Assembly (NCBI RefSeq): GCF_001548115.1
Contig: NZ_AP014821.1
Span: 3,041,262-3,105,261, forward strand
Length of the DNA: 64,000 nucleotides
Source of the DNA: Geminocystis sp. NIES-3709
GTDB lineage: Bacteria; Cyanobacteriota; Cyanobacteriia; Cyanobacteriales; Cyanobacteriaceae
Reading direction: 5' to 3'
Within the stretch, counting starts at the first letter, position 1. Every line of letters begins with the position of its first letter. Positions 36,788-45,864 of this stretch are shown in pieces. The notes under the pieces were generated by a model. That model saw only the letters and a list, made by a program, of their open reading frames with translations, ran no database searches and was not told the DNA's origin. Both the position numbers and the translations under genes were made by a program.

Positions 36788-38074
36788 ATGATATTTTCAA
36801 TCGATCGCAATACTCAAAGTCAACCATCTTGTCGTTATGATCTTAACGTAATTTCTTTTTCTAATGGATTAACTTTGGTTCATCAGGAAATCCCCTCTAG
36901 TTCCGTTGTTGTTGCAGATGTATGGATAAATGCTGGTGTCACTACTGAGCCAGAATCTTGGTCTGGTATTTCTCATTTCTTAGAACATATGATCTTTAAG
37001 GGAACGAAGAATATCTTACCCGGTGATTTCGACTATATTGTGGAAAGTACAGGAGGATGTGCTAATGCCGCTACAAGTTATGATTATACCCACTTTTTTC
37101 TGACTACAGCTTCTCAATATTTGCCCGATACCTTACCCTATTTAGCAGAAATTATATTACAAGCAGAAATTCCTGATGAAGAATTTTATATTGAACGGGA
37201 TGTAGTATTAGAAGAACTTCGATCGAGCTATGATGATTATGACTGGATTATTTTGCAAACCATCGCTAACACTATTTATCAAAATCATCCTTATCGACGA
37301 TCGGTATTAGGAGAAGAACCTCTATTGTTACAAAATACCCCTAACCAAATGCGGTGTTATCACAAAACCTATTATCAACCTGAAAATATGACGGTAGTCT
37401 TGGTTGGCAACATTGATAAAGATAGTTCTATCTCTCTTGTGGAAAACTGTTTCCAAGATTTTGCGGTACGATCAGAATGTCCTAATATTTATTTTGACAG
37501 TGAACCTCCTATCATTGATATTCGTCGTAAGGAATTATTTTTGCCCAGATTAGAACAGTCTAGGCTAATTATGGGATGGATGGGGCCAGGTATTGAAAAT
37601 TTAGAAGGTGCGATCGCGCTTGATATGTTATCCTTGATTTTGAGTGGTGGTAGAACTTCAAGGCTAGTTAGAAAATTAAGGGAAGAAGAACATTTAGTAT
37701 TAGATATTAGTTGTGATTTTTCTTTACAAAAATATTCTAGTTTATTTACTATTTCAGCTTATTTATCAGAGAATAATATTGAACAAATAGAGAACATTAT
37801 TAGAAATCAAATTTATCAATTACAAAAAGAGCCTGTTACTCCTAATGAATTGAAAAATTGTCAACGATCGTTATGTCATGATTATATTTTCTCTACTGAA
37901 ACTCCCGAACAATTAGCTGGATTATACGGTTATTATCAAATACTCAAAAAAGCAAATTTAGCCCTTAAATATCCACATATAGTGAAGCAATTAACGGCTG
38001 AAAAATTACAGTCTTATGCTTCCCAATATCTCTCTCCTGAATATTATGCCGTATGTGAAGTTAAATCCTGTTAA
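36788..38074 (+). CDS. M16 zinc peptidase with HxxEH
   Basis: A 428-residue M16 processing peptidase. The zinc motif HFLEH is at 63-67 (in ISHFLEHMIFKGTKN), with the distal Glu in a block near 137-144 (ERDVVLEE). No signal peptide is seen, so it is probably cytoplasmic. The C-terminal block that normally holds Arg and Tyr reads KLREEEHLVLDIS, where the GLAYS pattern is lost. This protein and the one at 27169 thus have complementary defects. The SucD-like gene follows after 190 bases. Confidence 0.92.
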   Translation: MIFSIDRNTQSQPSCRYDLNVISFSNGLTLVHQEIPSSSVVVADVWINAGVTTEPESWSGISHFLEHMIFKGTKNILPGDFDYIVESTGGCANAATSYDYTHFFLTTASQYLPDTLPYLAEIILQAEIPDEEFYIERDVVLEELRSSYDDYDWIILQTIANTIYQNHPYRRSVLGEEPLLLQNTPNQMRCYHKTYYQPENMTVVLVGNIDKDSSISLVENCFQDFAVRSECPNIYFDSEPPIIDIRRKELFLPRLEQSRLIMGWMGPGIENLEGAIALDMLSLILSGGRTSRLVRKLREEEHLVLDISCDFSLQKYSSLFTISAYLSENNIEQIENIIRNQIYQLQKEPVTPNELKNCQRSLCHDYIFSTETPEQLAGLYGYYQILKKANLALKYPHIVKQLTAEKLQSYASQYLSPEYYAVCEVKSC

Positions 38075-38264
38075 TTATTAAAGTCTTCTCAAAAAGATAG
38101 ATAAGACGTTTTAGTAGTAATGAGTTTGTACAAAAAATTAATAAGATGGTGAAATTTTGGTTTTGTTTAACACTTAATTCATAATTTAATTTCGAGAAAC
38201 CTATATACTAATGAATAAATAATTATTGTTTGTCAATCTAAAAATCAGGGAGAATTTATAATTT

Positions 38265-39200
38265 ATGGTTTGGAATTTTGATGGTCAAATTTTAATACAA
38301 GGTGTTGATCAACCAAAAGCGTTATCTTATTTAAAAGAATTTAATTTAGATAATCGTGATATTATTGCTGGTATTCCCGATCGATATATTGATGAAAAAA
38401 TTGAGAATATATCTGTGTTTGATTTAGTAACAGAAGCGATGGACACTTATCCAGAAATCAAAACTACAATTATTTTTAGTCATCCTTATAATGTTTTGGA
38501 TGCGGGTTTAGAAGCTATTGAATCAGGAATAAAACAAATTATAATTAATACAGAAAATATTCCTCCTTTAGACTTACTTAAACTATGGCAAAAAGCAGAA
38601 GATAAACAAGTCAAAATATTAGGAACTTCTCAGGCAGGAATTTTAATTCCTGAAAAAATTTGTTGGGGTGTTAATAATGCTAGTTTATATCGATCGGGCA
38701 ATGTAGGAATTATTAACTATGGAGATAGTATCATTAGTAGTGAATTTGCCTTATTTTTACAAAAAAAAGACTTAGGTGAATCGATCGTTATCAATTTAGG
38801 TAATAATAAGTTTATTGATATTGATTGGGATTTTTGGTTGCAAATATTAGCAGAAAATGAATTGACAGAAATAATTTTAATAAATATTAGTGATTGTTCA
38901 AATATTGATCAAGAAAAGTTCATTTCAGCTTTAAATAAAATTGAACATAAACTTATAGTCGTCTATTTATTAGATCCTAATAATCTCAAATTTATGATTC
39001 AAAATAATAGTGCTAAAATTATCACTGATCAAATTCCAGAATACTTAAATAGAGTTTTATCTGCAACTTATTTTCGAGAGTATTTAGAAAAAAAAGATAT
39101 TACAGTAACTCAACAATATCAAGAAATCATCCCACTTATCTTAAAATCTAAAAAAAGATCCTCGTTAGATTTTTCCTTAAACAAAAATCTTCAGTCTTAA
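38265..39200 (+). CDS. Succinyl-CoA synthetase alpha-subunit-like protein, probably non-catalytic
   Basis: A 311-residue protein resembling SucD: a Rossmann CoA-binding half (FDGQILIQGVDQPKAL near 5-20) and a flavodoxin-like half (RSGNVGIINYGDSIISSEFAL near 148-168). In SucD the second half begins SGTLTYE and later holds GHAGA with the phosphorylated His. I see no GHAGA here; the region is replaced by YLLDPNNLKFMIQNNSAK. The catalytic role is therefore doubtful. A regulatory or CoA-sensing role is possible. No beta-subunit gene is adjacent. Confidence 0.75.
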   Translation: MVWNFDGQILIQGVDQPKALSYLKEFNLDNRDIIAGIPDRYIDEKIENISVFDLVTEAMDTYPEIKTTIIFSHPYNVLDAGLEAIESGIKQIIINTENIPPLDLLKLWQKAEDKQVKILGTSQAGILIPEKICWGVNNASLYRSGNVGIINYGDSIISSEFALFLQKKDLGESIVINLGNNKFIDIDWDFWLQILAENELTEIILINISDCSNIDQEKFISALNKIEHKLIVVYLLDPNNLKFMIQNNSAKIITDQIPEYLNRVLSATYFREYLEKKDITVTQQYQEIIPLILKSKKRSSLDFSLNKNLQS

Positions 39201-39682
39201 CAAAAAAATTCTCATGAGGAATCTAAAAGACAAAAATATTATATTTGTAATAGTAAATTAAAGATAAAATTAAAAAAGAAAATAATTATAAAGCCATATA
39301 GGAACCAAAAAAACTTCTATAATTGATATAAAAAATTAAAAGAACATAGTTATAAAGTACCGATATTTATTAAACATTAATTGTAAGAAAAATAAAAAAA
39401 ATTAAGAAATTTAACTTAAATATTTCCTAAGATAAAACTCATTTGACTTAGATCTTATTAAATTATTAAGAAATAATCTATTATCTGTTGTCGTTTTCTG
39501 TCTTAGCCAGTAAATTAATATGTATCCTAGGCTTAGTTGAAAAAAAGAGACTTTGGCATAGTGAGGAGTCGGGAAAATTTAAAAACAAATTTTTCATTTT
39601 CGATTCGACCTTCTTTATTATTTAGTGGTATCTTAAAACATGAATGTATGTAAATTTTAAAATTTTTATTATTAAAACTATT
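39201..39682. other. Intergenic region before the NDP-sugar pyrophosphorylase gene
   Basis: About 480 bases, strongly AT-rich. I see no gene, repeat or strong hairpin. The promoter of the downstream gene must lie here but no clear consensus pair is visible. Confidence 0.35.
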
Positions 39683-40840
39683 ATGAAGGCAATGATTTTG
39701 GCGGCAGGAAAAGGTACTCGTGTACGCCCTATTACCCATACTATCCCTAAACCTTTAATTCCAATATTGCAAAAGCCCGTTATGGAGTTTTTGGTGGAAT
39801 TACTACGGAAACACGGTTTTAATCAAATTATGGTGAATGTAAGTCACTTAGCCGAAGAAATTGAAAACTATTTTCGGGATGGACAACGGTTTGGTGTGGA
39901 AATTGGTTATTCTTTTGAAGGGCGCATTGTTGATGGTGAATTGATCGGAGAGGCTTTGGGATCTGCTGGTGGGTTAAAAAAAATCCAAGAGTTTAATCCT
40001 TTTTTTGATGATACTTTTATTGTTTTATGTGGTGATGGTTTAATTGATCTTGATTTGACGGAAGTTGTCAAAAAACATAAAGAAAAAGGTGCGATCGCAA
40101 CTGTAGTCACCAAATCTGTACCGAAAGAAGAAGTATCTAGTTATGGCGTAGTGGTGACGGATGATAATGATAAGATTTTAGCATTTCAAGAAAAACCCTC
40201 GATCGAAGAAGCTTTAAGTACTCAAATTAATACAGGAATTTATATTTTTGAACCTCAAATTATTGATTATATTCCCGCAGGACAAGAATATGATATTGGT
40301 AGTGAGTTATTTCCTAAACTGGTAGAGTTAGATTTGCCTTTTTATGCTGTTAATATGGATTTTGAATGGATTGACATCGGTAAAGTACCAGATTATTGGG
40401 AAGCAGTACGATCGGTTTTAAAAGGAGAGGTTAAGAATGTGGAAATACCGGGTAAAGAAGTACAACCGGGAGTATATACAGGATTAAATGTATCTGTAAA
40501 CTGGGAAAAAGTAGATATAACTCCTCCCGTATATATTGGTGCTATGACTCATATTGAAGACGGAGCAAAAATAGTTGGCCCCACGATGATAGGCCCTAAC
40601 TGTTGGATTTGCGAAGGTGCAACAGTCGATAACAGTGTTATTTTTGAATATTCTCGTTTAGGTTCAGGAGTCCGTTTAGTTGATAAATTAGTATTTGGTC
40701 GTTATTGTGTCGATAAAAACGGTATTGCCATTGATGTTCAAGCGGCCGCCATTGATTGGTTAATTACCGATTCTCGTAAAGATTTAGCAGAAACACCTCA
40801 GAAAAATCAATTAATTGCCCAAGTAGTCAAAAATTCCTAG
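39683..40840 (+). CDS. NDP-sugar pyrophosphorylase (mannose-1-phosphate guanylyltransferase type)
   Basis: A 385-residue nucleotidyltransferase. MKAMILAAGKGTRVRPIT at the start is the nucleotide-binding loop, with TIPKPLIPILQKPVMEF following, LCGDGLIDLDL as the metal-binding region, and EKPS. The C-terminal third (about 265-345) has left-handed beta-helix hexapeptides (PPVYIGAMTHIEDGAKIVGP). I chose ATG 39683 because the frame extension upstream is AT-rich and the domain begins exactly there. It makes GDP-mannose or a similar sugar donor for polysaccharide synthesis; the nucleotide is not certain. Confidence 0.9.
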   Translation: MKAMILAAGKGTRVRPITHTIPKPLIPILQKPVMEFLVELLRKHGFNQIMVNVSHLAEEIENYFRDGQRFGVEIGYSFEGRIVDGELIGEALGSAGGLKKIQEFNPFFDDTFIVLCGDGLIDLDLTEVVKKHKEKGAIATVVTKSVPKEEVSSYGVVVTDDNDKILAFQEKPSIEEALSTQINTGIYIFEPQIIDYIPAGQEYDIGSELFPKLVELDLPFYAVNMDFEWIDIGKVPDYWEAVRSVLKGEVKNVEIPGKEVQPGVYTGLNVSVNWEKVDITPPVYIGAMTHIEDGAKIVGPTMIGPNCWICEGATVDNSVIFEYSRLGSGVRLVDKLVFGRYCVDKNGIAIDVQAAAIDWLITDSRKDLAETPQKNQLIAQVVKNS

Positions 40841-40916
40841 TAATTAATAATGAAAAAACCAATCATTCTTTCAATAAATATTACTTTCTCTCGTCCTTTT
40901 AATAAATTCTCTTATT

Positions 40917-41855
40917 TTGAATAATTTATCTTTTTCACAACAATTAATTGTCACCGATGATGGTGGAAGAATCGATTTATGGTTGTCCGATCGTGTCACT
41001 GATTTATCTCGATCGAGATTGCAAAAAATTATCGAAAATGGACAAGTCTCCCTAAATAACGAAATTTGTACTCAAAAAAAAACTATTTTAAAATCGGGAG
41101 ATGTTATCAACATTGATATTCCGCCTCCCATTGCCTCATCGGTTATCCCTCAATCTATTGCTTTAGATGTTCTCTATGAAGATGAATTTTTGATCATTAT
41201 CAATAAACCTGCAAACTTTGTGGTACACCCTTCCCCCGGTCATCAAGAAGGAACTTTAGTTAATGCTTTACTTGCTCATTGTCCTGATTTACAAGGTATT
41301 GGGGGAGTTGAACGACCCGGTATTGTTCATAGATTGGACAAAGATACAACAGGAGTAATGGTAGTCGCCAAAACAGAAGCAGTTTTACGCAGTTTACAAG
41401 AGCAAATAAAGGCGAAAACGGCAAAAAGAGAATATTTTGGGGTTGTCTATGGATCACCTCGTCAAGACTCAGGAATGGTCAATTTACCGATCGGTCGTCA
41501 TCCTATCCATCGAAAAAAGATGGCCATCGTATCTATCGAAAAAGGAGGTAGAGAAGCAGTAACTCATTGGCAACTAGAAGAAAGATTAGGAAATTATAGT
41601 TTAATAAAATTTCAGCTTGAAACAGGACGTACCCATCAAATCCGAGTCCATGCTAGTCACATCAAACACCCCATTATCGGCGATCCTTTATATAGTGCTG
41701 GTCATTCTGTTGGTGTCAATTTAACAGGTCAAGCATTACATGCTTTTAGGTTGACTTTAAGCCATCCCATCACAGGAAATATTATAGAATCGATCGCACC
41801 TTTGCCTCCAGAAATGGAAAAGTTATTGAGAATATTAAGAAAAAACATCACTTAA
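40917..41855 (+). CDS. Ribosomal large-subunit pseudouridine synthase, RluA/RluD family
   Basis: A 312-residue RNA-modifying enzyme. An S4 RNA-binding domain (about 14-75, [20 protein letters not shown]) precedes the catalytic domain. The active Asp is in [15 protein letters not shown] near 140-154, and [11 protein letters not shown] is the usual later block. The frame has no ATG before the S4 domain; TTG 40917 is the best start I can support. recR follows after 29 bases and is probably co-transcribed. Confidence 0.93.
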   Translation: MNNLSFSQQLIVTDDGGRIDLWLSDRVTDLSRSRLQKIIENGQVSLNNEICTQKKTILKSGDVINIDIPPPIASSVIPQSIALDVLYEDEFLIIINKPANFVVHPSPGHQEGTLVNALLAHCPDLQGIGGVERPGIVHRLDKDTTGVMVVAKTEAVLRSLQEQIKAKTAKREYFGVVYGSPRQDSGMVNLPIGRHPIHRKKMAIVSIEKGGREAVTHWQLEERLGNYSLIKFQLETGRTHQIRVHASHIKHPIIGDPLYSAGHSVGVNLTGQALHAFRLTLSHPITGNIIESIAPLPPEMEKLLRILRKNIT

Positions 41856-41856
41856 T

Positions 41857-41877
41857 TGTCAACTGTCAACCGTCAAC
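41857..41877 (+). repeat. Heptamer tandem repeat (YGTCAAC x3)
   Basis: Three 7-base units tgtcaac, tgtcaac, cgtcaac fill the gap between the pseudouridine synthase stop and the recR start. Confidence 0.75.
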
Positions 41878-41884
41878 TGAAAAT

Positions 41885-42484
41885 ATGAGTATTTTTACCC
41901 CCCCATTAGCACGATTAATCGAACAATTACAAAAGTTGCCCGGCATAGGCCCTAAAAGTGCGCAAAGACTAGCCTTTCATATCCTTAAACGTAGCGACAA
42001 AGATGCTGAAAACCTTGCTCAAGCCATTCTTGATGCAAAAAAACAAGTTGGATTTTGTCAGGTTTGTTTTCATCTTTCTGCCGATCGTATTTGTGAAATT
42101 TGTCGTAATCCTAATCGAGATCAAGATGTTATTTGTGTGGTAGAAGATTCTAAGGATGTGATCGCTCTTGAAAAAACTAGAGAATATCAAGGTTTGTATC
42201 ATGTGTTAGGAGGCGTTATTTCACCTATGGATGGTATTACTCCTGAACAACTAAATATTCAAACTTTAATACAAAGAGTTGGGAAAGGTAATATTAAAGA
42301 AGTAATTATGGCTATTAGTCCTAATATTGAAGGAGAAACAACCACGTTGTATGTCGGACAGTTGTTAAAACCATTTACAAAAGTGACTCGTATTGCCTTT
42401 GGTTTACCGATGGGAGGTGATTTAGAGTATGCGGATGAGATAACCTTAGCAAGAGCCCTAGAAGGTCGAAGAGACTTAGAATAA
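41885..42484 (+). CDS. recR: Recombination protein RecR
   Basis: A 199-residue recombinational-repair protein of standard length. The helix-hairpin-helix ([15 protein letters not shown]) is near 18-32. The zinc finger is CxxC...CxxC ([16 protein letters not shown], near 58-73). The Toprim domain ([17 protein letters not shown]) and the terminal ALEGRR block are intact. It works with RecO and RecF at gaps and forks. Confidence 0.97.
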   Translation: MSIFTPPLARLIEQLQKLPGIGPKSAQRLAFHILKRSDKDAENLAQAILDAKKQVGFCQVCFHLSADRICEICRNPNRDQDVICVVEDSKDVIALEKTREYQGLYHVLGGVISPMDGITPEQLNIQTLIQRVGKGNIKEVIMAISPNIEGETTTLYVGQLLKPFTKVTRIAFGLPMGGDLEYADEITLARALEGRRDLE

Positions 42485-42826
42485 GATGATTATTACAACC
42501 TAAATAGGATTGCTAATATATAGTATTTATTAGTAGGTATTACTTCAGCTTTAATACGATGGAGTATTATTTCAGTTGGATATAAAATTATCGATGAAGA
42601 TAGGCAGAAGGCAAAAAGTAAAAGGTAAAAGTAAGAAAAATTGATTAAAAAATTAGTCAAATGGATTTTAGACAAATAATCAATAAGCTATCAAGTAAGT
42701 GAAAAAAGCATTTTGTTAATTTTAAATTTGCAATTTTTAAAACTTTAAACTATTCATTACCTTTTCTTAACTTTGAAAGGATAACCTTGTACTTATAATA
42801 ATGTATTGTCAATTACACTAACTATT
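42485..42826. other. Intergenic region before the NtcA-like regulator
   Basis: About 340 bases with no gene. A possible promoter, TTGAAA at 42773-42778 and TATAAT at 42794-42799 (spacer only 15 bases), lies about 30 bases before the regulator's start. The spacing is short, so this is uncertain. Confidence 0.35.
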
Positions 42827-43447
42827 ATGCTGTTAACCTCTCCTTCTAACCATAATCTTATAAATCAAGGTCAAAAAACACAAAGAAGATTACATTTTTA
42901 TGAGCGAGGAGAAGAAATTCCTCTTATCAGTCAAGGAGTTTGGCAAGTGAATAAAGGAGTTGTACAGTTGGTGAAATTTAACCCTCAAGGAGAAGAGACA
43001 TTGTTAGGATGGGTACATTCAGATAATTTTTTTGGTCTTTGGTTTACTTCCTTAGATAGTTTTCAGGCAAAATCTTTGTCAGATGTTCATTTACAATGGT
43101 ATTCTATAACGGAAATAGAAAAAAACTCTGTTTTAGCTCAAGCAATGCTTTCTCAAGTGGTGAAAAGAATTCGACAAAGTGAGGCTTTATTGGCGATCGC
43201 AGGCAAAAGAAAAGTAGAAGATAGACTGGTACAACTATTAAAACTTTTAGCTAGGGAAATGGGAGAAAGTAGGGATTCTGGTATTCGATTAAAAGTAAGA
43301 CTTACCCATCAAAATCTAGCTAATGCCATTAGTACCACTAGAGTTACAATTACTAGATTGTTAGGGGATTTACAAAAACAAGGATTTATTTCTTTTGATA
43401 GTAGTCGCCATATTGTCGTTTGTGATCACAATATAACAAGAAACTAG
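42827..43447 (+). CDS. Crp/Fnr-family transcription factor (NtcA-like)
   Basis: A 206-residue regulator. The N-terminal cNMP-like beta-barrel (about 15-110) is shortened. The C-terminal winged helix has RLTHQNLANAISTTRVTITRLLGDLQ near 160-185, which is listed by key residues: TTRVTxTRLLGDL, identical in pattern to the NtcA recognition helix. It is likely an NtcA paralogue. I chose ATG 42827; an upstream TTG would add 7 residues. The two transporter genes start 112 bases downstream on the same strand, so it may control sulfur uptake (inference). Confidence 0.88.
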   Translation: MLLTSPSNHNLINQGQKTQRRLHFYERGEEIPLISQGVWQVNKGVVQLVKFNPQGEETLLGWVHSDNFFGLWFTSLDSFQAKSLSDVHLQWYSITEIEKNSVLAQAMLSQVVKRIRQSEALLAIAGKRKVEDRLVQLLKLLAREMGESRDSGIRLKVRLTHQNLANAISTTRVTITRLLGDLQKQGFISFDSSRHIVVCDHNITRN

Positions 43448-43559
43448 ATTATTAAAATCAAATAGTACTTAATCTTCTGCTGTTTTCAGTGTCCTCTTTA
43501 TTTCTTCATTTTATATTACTATAAAGTTATATATTTAAGTACTGTAGCTTGATGTAATT

Positions 43560-43979
43560 ATGTTTGAATTAAGCTGGATAAATGGATTAATCGGCGGTGT
43601 TTTAATTGGTGTTAGTGCTACTATTTTATTAGCTTTTAACGGAAAAATTGCTGGTATTAGTGGCATGATTAATGCGGTTTTGGAATTTAAACCTTCGGAA
43701 AAATGGCGAGTTTTTTTTCTCGGAGGAATGTTATTAGGAGGAATTATTTATGAATATGTGCTTCCCTTACCTAAAACTCCTAGTTACAATTTGGCGTTAA
43801 TTCCTATGATTCTCGGTGGTTTTTTAGTTGGTTTTGGTACAAGAATGGGAAACGGATGTACCAGTGGTCATGGGGTTTGTGGTTTAGGAAGATTGTCAAC
43901 TCGATCGTTTACTGCCGTAATTACTTTTTTAATATCGGGAATGATCACCGTATTTGTAACTAGACATATTTTAGGGTAG
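43560..43979 (+). CDS. YeeE/YedE-type sulfur transporter, N-terminal half protein
   Basis: A 139-residue membrane protein with about four helices. The signature GFGTRMGNGCTSGHGVCGLGR near 95-115 holds two Cys residues in the pattern used by the thiosulfate transporter TsuA (YeeE). In E. coli both halves are in one protein; here the second half is a separate gene two bases downstream. The pair presumably assembles as a heteromer that imports thiosulfate or a related sulfur compound. Confidence 0.9.
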   Translation: MFELSWINGLIGGVLIGVSATILLAFNGKIAGISGMINAVLEFKPSEKWRVFFLGGMLLGGIIYEYVLPLPKTPSYNLALIPMILGGFLVGFGTRMGNGCTSGHGVCGLGRLSTRSFTAVITFLISGMITVFVTRHILG

Positions 43980-43981
43980 AA

Positions 43982-44401
43982 ATGAATAATAAACAGAATA
44001 TAGTTGCTTTAATAAGTGGTTTATTATTTGGTTTAGGCTTGGCAGTGTCTCAAATGATAGATAGAGAAAGAGTCATTGGATTTCTGGATGTTATGGGAAA
44101 GTGGGATGCAACCTTAATGTTTGTACTAGGTGGTGCAGTGGGAGTCACAATTATTAGTTTTAGATTTATTCTGCCTTTAAAACATCCTTTTTTTGATCAG
44201 AAATTTTATCTACCTACTTCCAAAGACATAGATCAAACATTAATAGTAGGATCTATCATTTTTGGTATTGGTTGGGGAATTTCAGGCTTTTGTCCGGGCC
44301 CTGGAGTTGTTTCCTTAGTACAACTAAACCTTAATCCTATTATCTTTATTTTAGCTTTTATTACTGGTTCTCTAGTTTATAAATCAATTAACAAACATTG
44401 A
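43982..44401 (+). CDS. YeeE/YedE-type sulfur transporter (DUF6691), C-terminal half protein
   Basis: A 139-residue membrane protein, the same length as its partner. The start LISGLLFGLGLAVSQM resembles the other half, and ISGFCPGPGVVSL near 105-117 carries the conserved Cys of the second repeat. With only two bases between the genes, translational coupling is likely. The equal length and shared fold suggest an ancient duplication. Confidence 0.9.
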   Translation: MNNKQNIVALISGLLFGLGLAVSQMIDRERVIGFLDVMGKWDATLMFVLGGAVGVTIISFRFILPLKHPFFDQKFYLPTSKDIDQTLIVGSIIFGIGWGISGFCPGPGVVSLVQLNLNPIIFILAFITGSLVYKSINKH

Positions 44402-44497
44402 ATTCTTTTGCTAAGATTGATACTGTTAAATTGCCCAGATATTCTTATTAATGAAGTTAACATGAGTTGATTAAAGAACAAAAGTTATTAATTAATT

Positions 44498-44538
44498 GTT
44501 CATTGTTAATGGTTCATTGTTAATTTTTCATTGTTAAT
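44498..44538 (+). repeat. 14-base tandem repeat (three units)
   Basis: Three copies of (g/t)ttcattgttaat at about 44498, 44512 and 44526 end three bases before the GGAG ribosome site of the GNAT gene. Confidence 0.7.
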
Positions 44539-44552
44539 ATGGAGTGACATTA

Positions 44553-45026
44553 ATGAATTTTAGCCATATCCAATTTTGTACGGATAAAACCACGATCGAT
44601 TTATCACAACTACAAGAATTATATAGAGCTACAGCTTTTTGGGCGCAAAATCGGACTCTTGAAGATCTTGCGATCGCCATCGACAACAGTCATCCAGTGG
44701 TTTCAGTATGGGATAACAAAAAATTGATTGGTTGTGCTAGAGCAACATCTGATGGAATTTATCGTGCTACTATATGGGATGTCGTGATTCATCCTGACTA
44801 TCAAGGATTTGGATTAGGGAGTAAATTAGTAGAAACTTTAATTAGTCATCCTCAATTAAATCGAGTGGAAAGAATTTATTTAACAACGACTCATCAACAA
44901 AAATTCTATCAAAAAATTGGTTTTCAGGAAAATACAACGACGACAATGGTGTTATATAATCGTTATCCCACCGCCAATGATGTTGTTAGAGAGTCTCAAG
45001 AGGAAGAAATAACTGCCATTGTGTAA
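44553..45026 (+). CDS. GNAT-family N-acetyltransferase
   Basis: A 157-residue acetyl-CoA-dependent transferase. The acetyl-CoA motif A is VVIHPDYQGFGLGSKLVETLI (Q/RxxGxG/A as QGFGLG). The closing part TTTHQQKFYQKIGFQ is the usual C-terminal block. It resembles the cyanobacterial/plastid Ycf52/SNAT-like proteins, so the substrate may be an amine or a protein lysine. GGAG at 44541-44544 is eight bases before ATG 44553, which decides this start over GTG 44544. Its last 41 bases overlap the convergent kinase gene. Confidence 0.88.
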   Translation: MNFSHIQFCTDKTTIDLSQLQELYRATAFWAQNRTLEDLAIAIDNSHPVVSVWDNKKLIGCARATSDGIYRATIWDVVIHPDYQGFGLGSKLVETLISHPQLNRVERIYLTTTHQQKFYQKIGFQENTTTTMVLYNRYPTANDVVRESQEEEITAIV

Positions 45027-45756
45027 GATTATCTTCTTCACTACCATTTAACATTAACTTGCCTCCTAGAATGTCTAACAAAGATTCTGCTAACATTATT
45101 TTCATGCCACTAGACAGTTGGGGAAGACTGTTTAGTTGTTTCAATTCTTCAATAGGAGATTCCACTAAATCTATATCTTCATTAATATTTAGATGTTGAT
45201 AAGGAAAATCAATAGCAATTATTGCTGTTTTATTTTCTTCATTTTTACTACAGTGTAAAACTATTTCTCCCATTTGCCCGTAATCAATTACCACTTCTAA
45301 TAAAGATAATAAGGCATCAGTTAATTTTGTTCTGTCAGACTGGGTTATGATATTTTCTTCTAACTTGCCCAATGTTAATTTCAGATTGCGGTTAGCCGCC
45401 TGTAATACCATTACTTCTTGTATATCTGTTAGTAACTCTGAGATATTTATTTTTTGAATTTCTAAAGTAACTTTTCCTACCTCTAATTTAGATACCATAA
45501 TTAATCGATCGAGAATATCCATTAATTTTTTAGCATATTTATAACCTTCCTCAATAAACTCTCTTTCTTCTTCCCTACTTTCACATAAATCATTGATAAT
45601 TAGCTGATGTAATCCCATTAAACTACCCAGTGGCGATCGAATTTCATGGGCAATCCTACCAAGAAAACCCCCCTTAAAACGACTATTTTGTAAGGATTGT
45701 TGATAAGCTATTTTTGTCTTTTTTAACTCAATTACAAGGTTATTTATATCTGTCAT
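44986..45756 (-). CDS. Histidine-kinase-like protein with a degenerate ATP domain
   Basis: A 256-residue protein. The HisKA helix has RIAHEIRSPLGSLMGLH with His near 36 (H-box HEIRSPLG). The C-terminal half has the size of a HATPase domain but the N-box reads DRTKLTDALLSLLEVVIDYG without the usual Asn pair, and I see no clear G-box. It lacks any sensor or membrane segment. It may therefore act as a phosphotransfer or phosphatase protein rather than an autokinase. Its 3' end overlaps the GNAT gene in convergent fashion. Confidence 0.85.
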   Translation of the reverse strand: MTDINNLVIELKKTKIAYQQSLQNSRFKGGFLGRIAHEIRSPLGSLMGLHQLIINDLCESREEEREFIEEGYKYAKKLMDILDRLIMVSKLEVGKVTLEIQKINISELLTDIQEVMVLQAANRNLKLTLGKLEENIITQSDRTKLTDALLSLLEVVIDYGQMGEIVLHCSKNEENKTAIIAIDFPYQHLNINEDIDLVESPIEELKQLNSLPQLSSGMKIMLAESLLDILGGKLMLNGSEEDNLTQWQLFLPLETL

Positions 45757-45796
45757 AACATATTAAATTTGATAACAATTGACAAGGAACAATGAA

Positions 45797-45817
45797 TAGT
45801 TAATAGTTAATAGTTAA
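45797..45817 (+). repeat. Heptamer tandem repeat (TAGTTAA x3)
   Basis: Three exact 7-base units tagttaa, just upstream of the alternative first ATG of the next gene (45820) and next to the kinase gene start. Confidence 0.75.
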
Positions 45818-45864
45818 TAATGAATCGTGAACGATCGATTATCCATTATCAATTATATTTTCCT

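Noticed and set aside
39201-39682. Riboswitch or small RNA before the NDP-sugar gene
   Set aside because: The region has only weak AT-rich stems and none of the conserved cores I know.
42773-42799. Strong sigma-70 promoter for the NtcA-like gene
   Set aside because: The TATAAT box is perfect, but the spacer to TTGAAA is only 15 bases, so I noted it without listing it as a separate promoter.
45820-45864. Upstream ATG of the Asn-rich hypothetical gene
   Set aside because: It directly follows TAGTTAA repeats, and the added codons look like the intergenic phrase attatccattatcaatta rather than protein.
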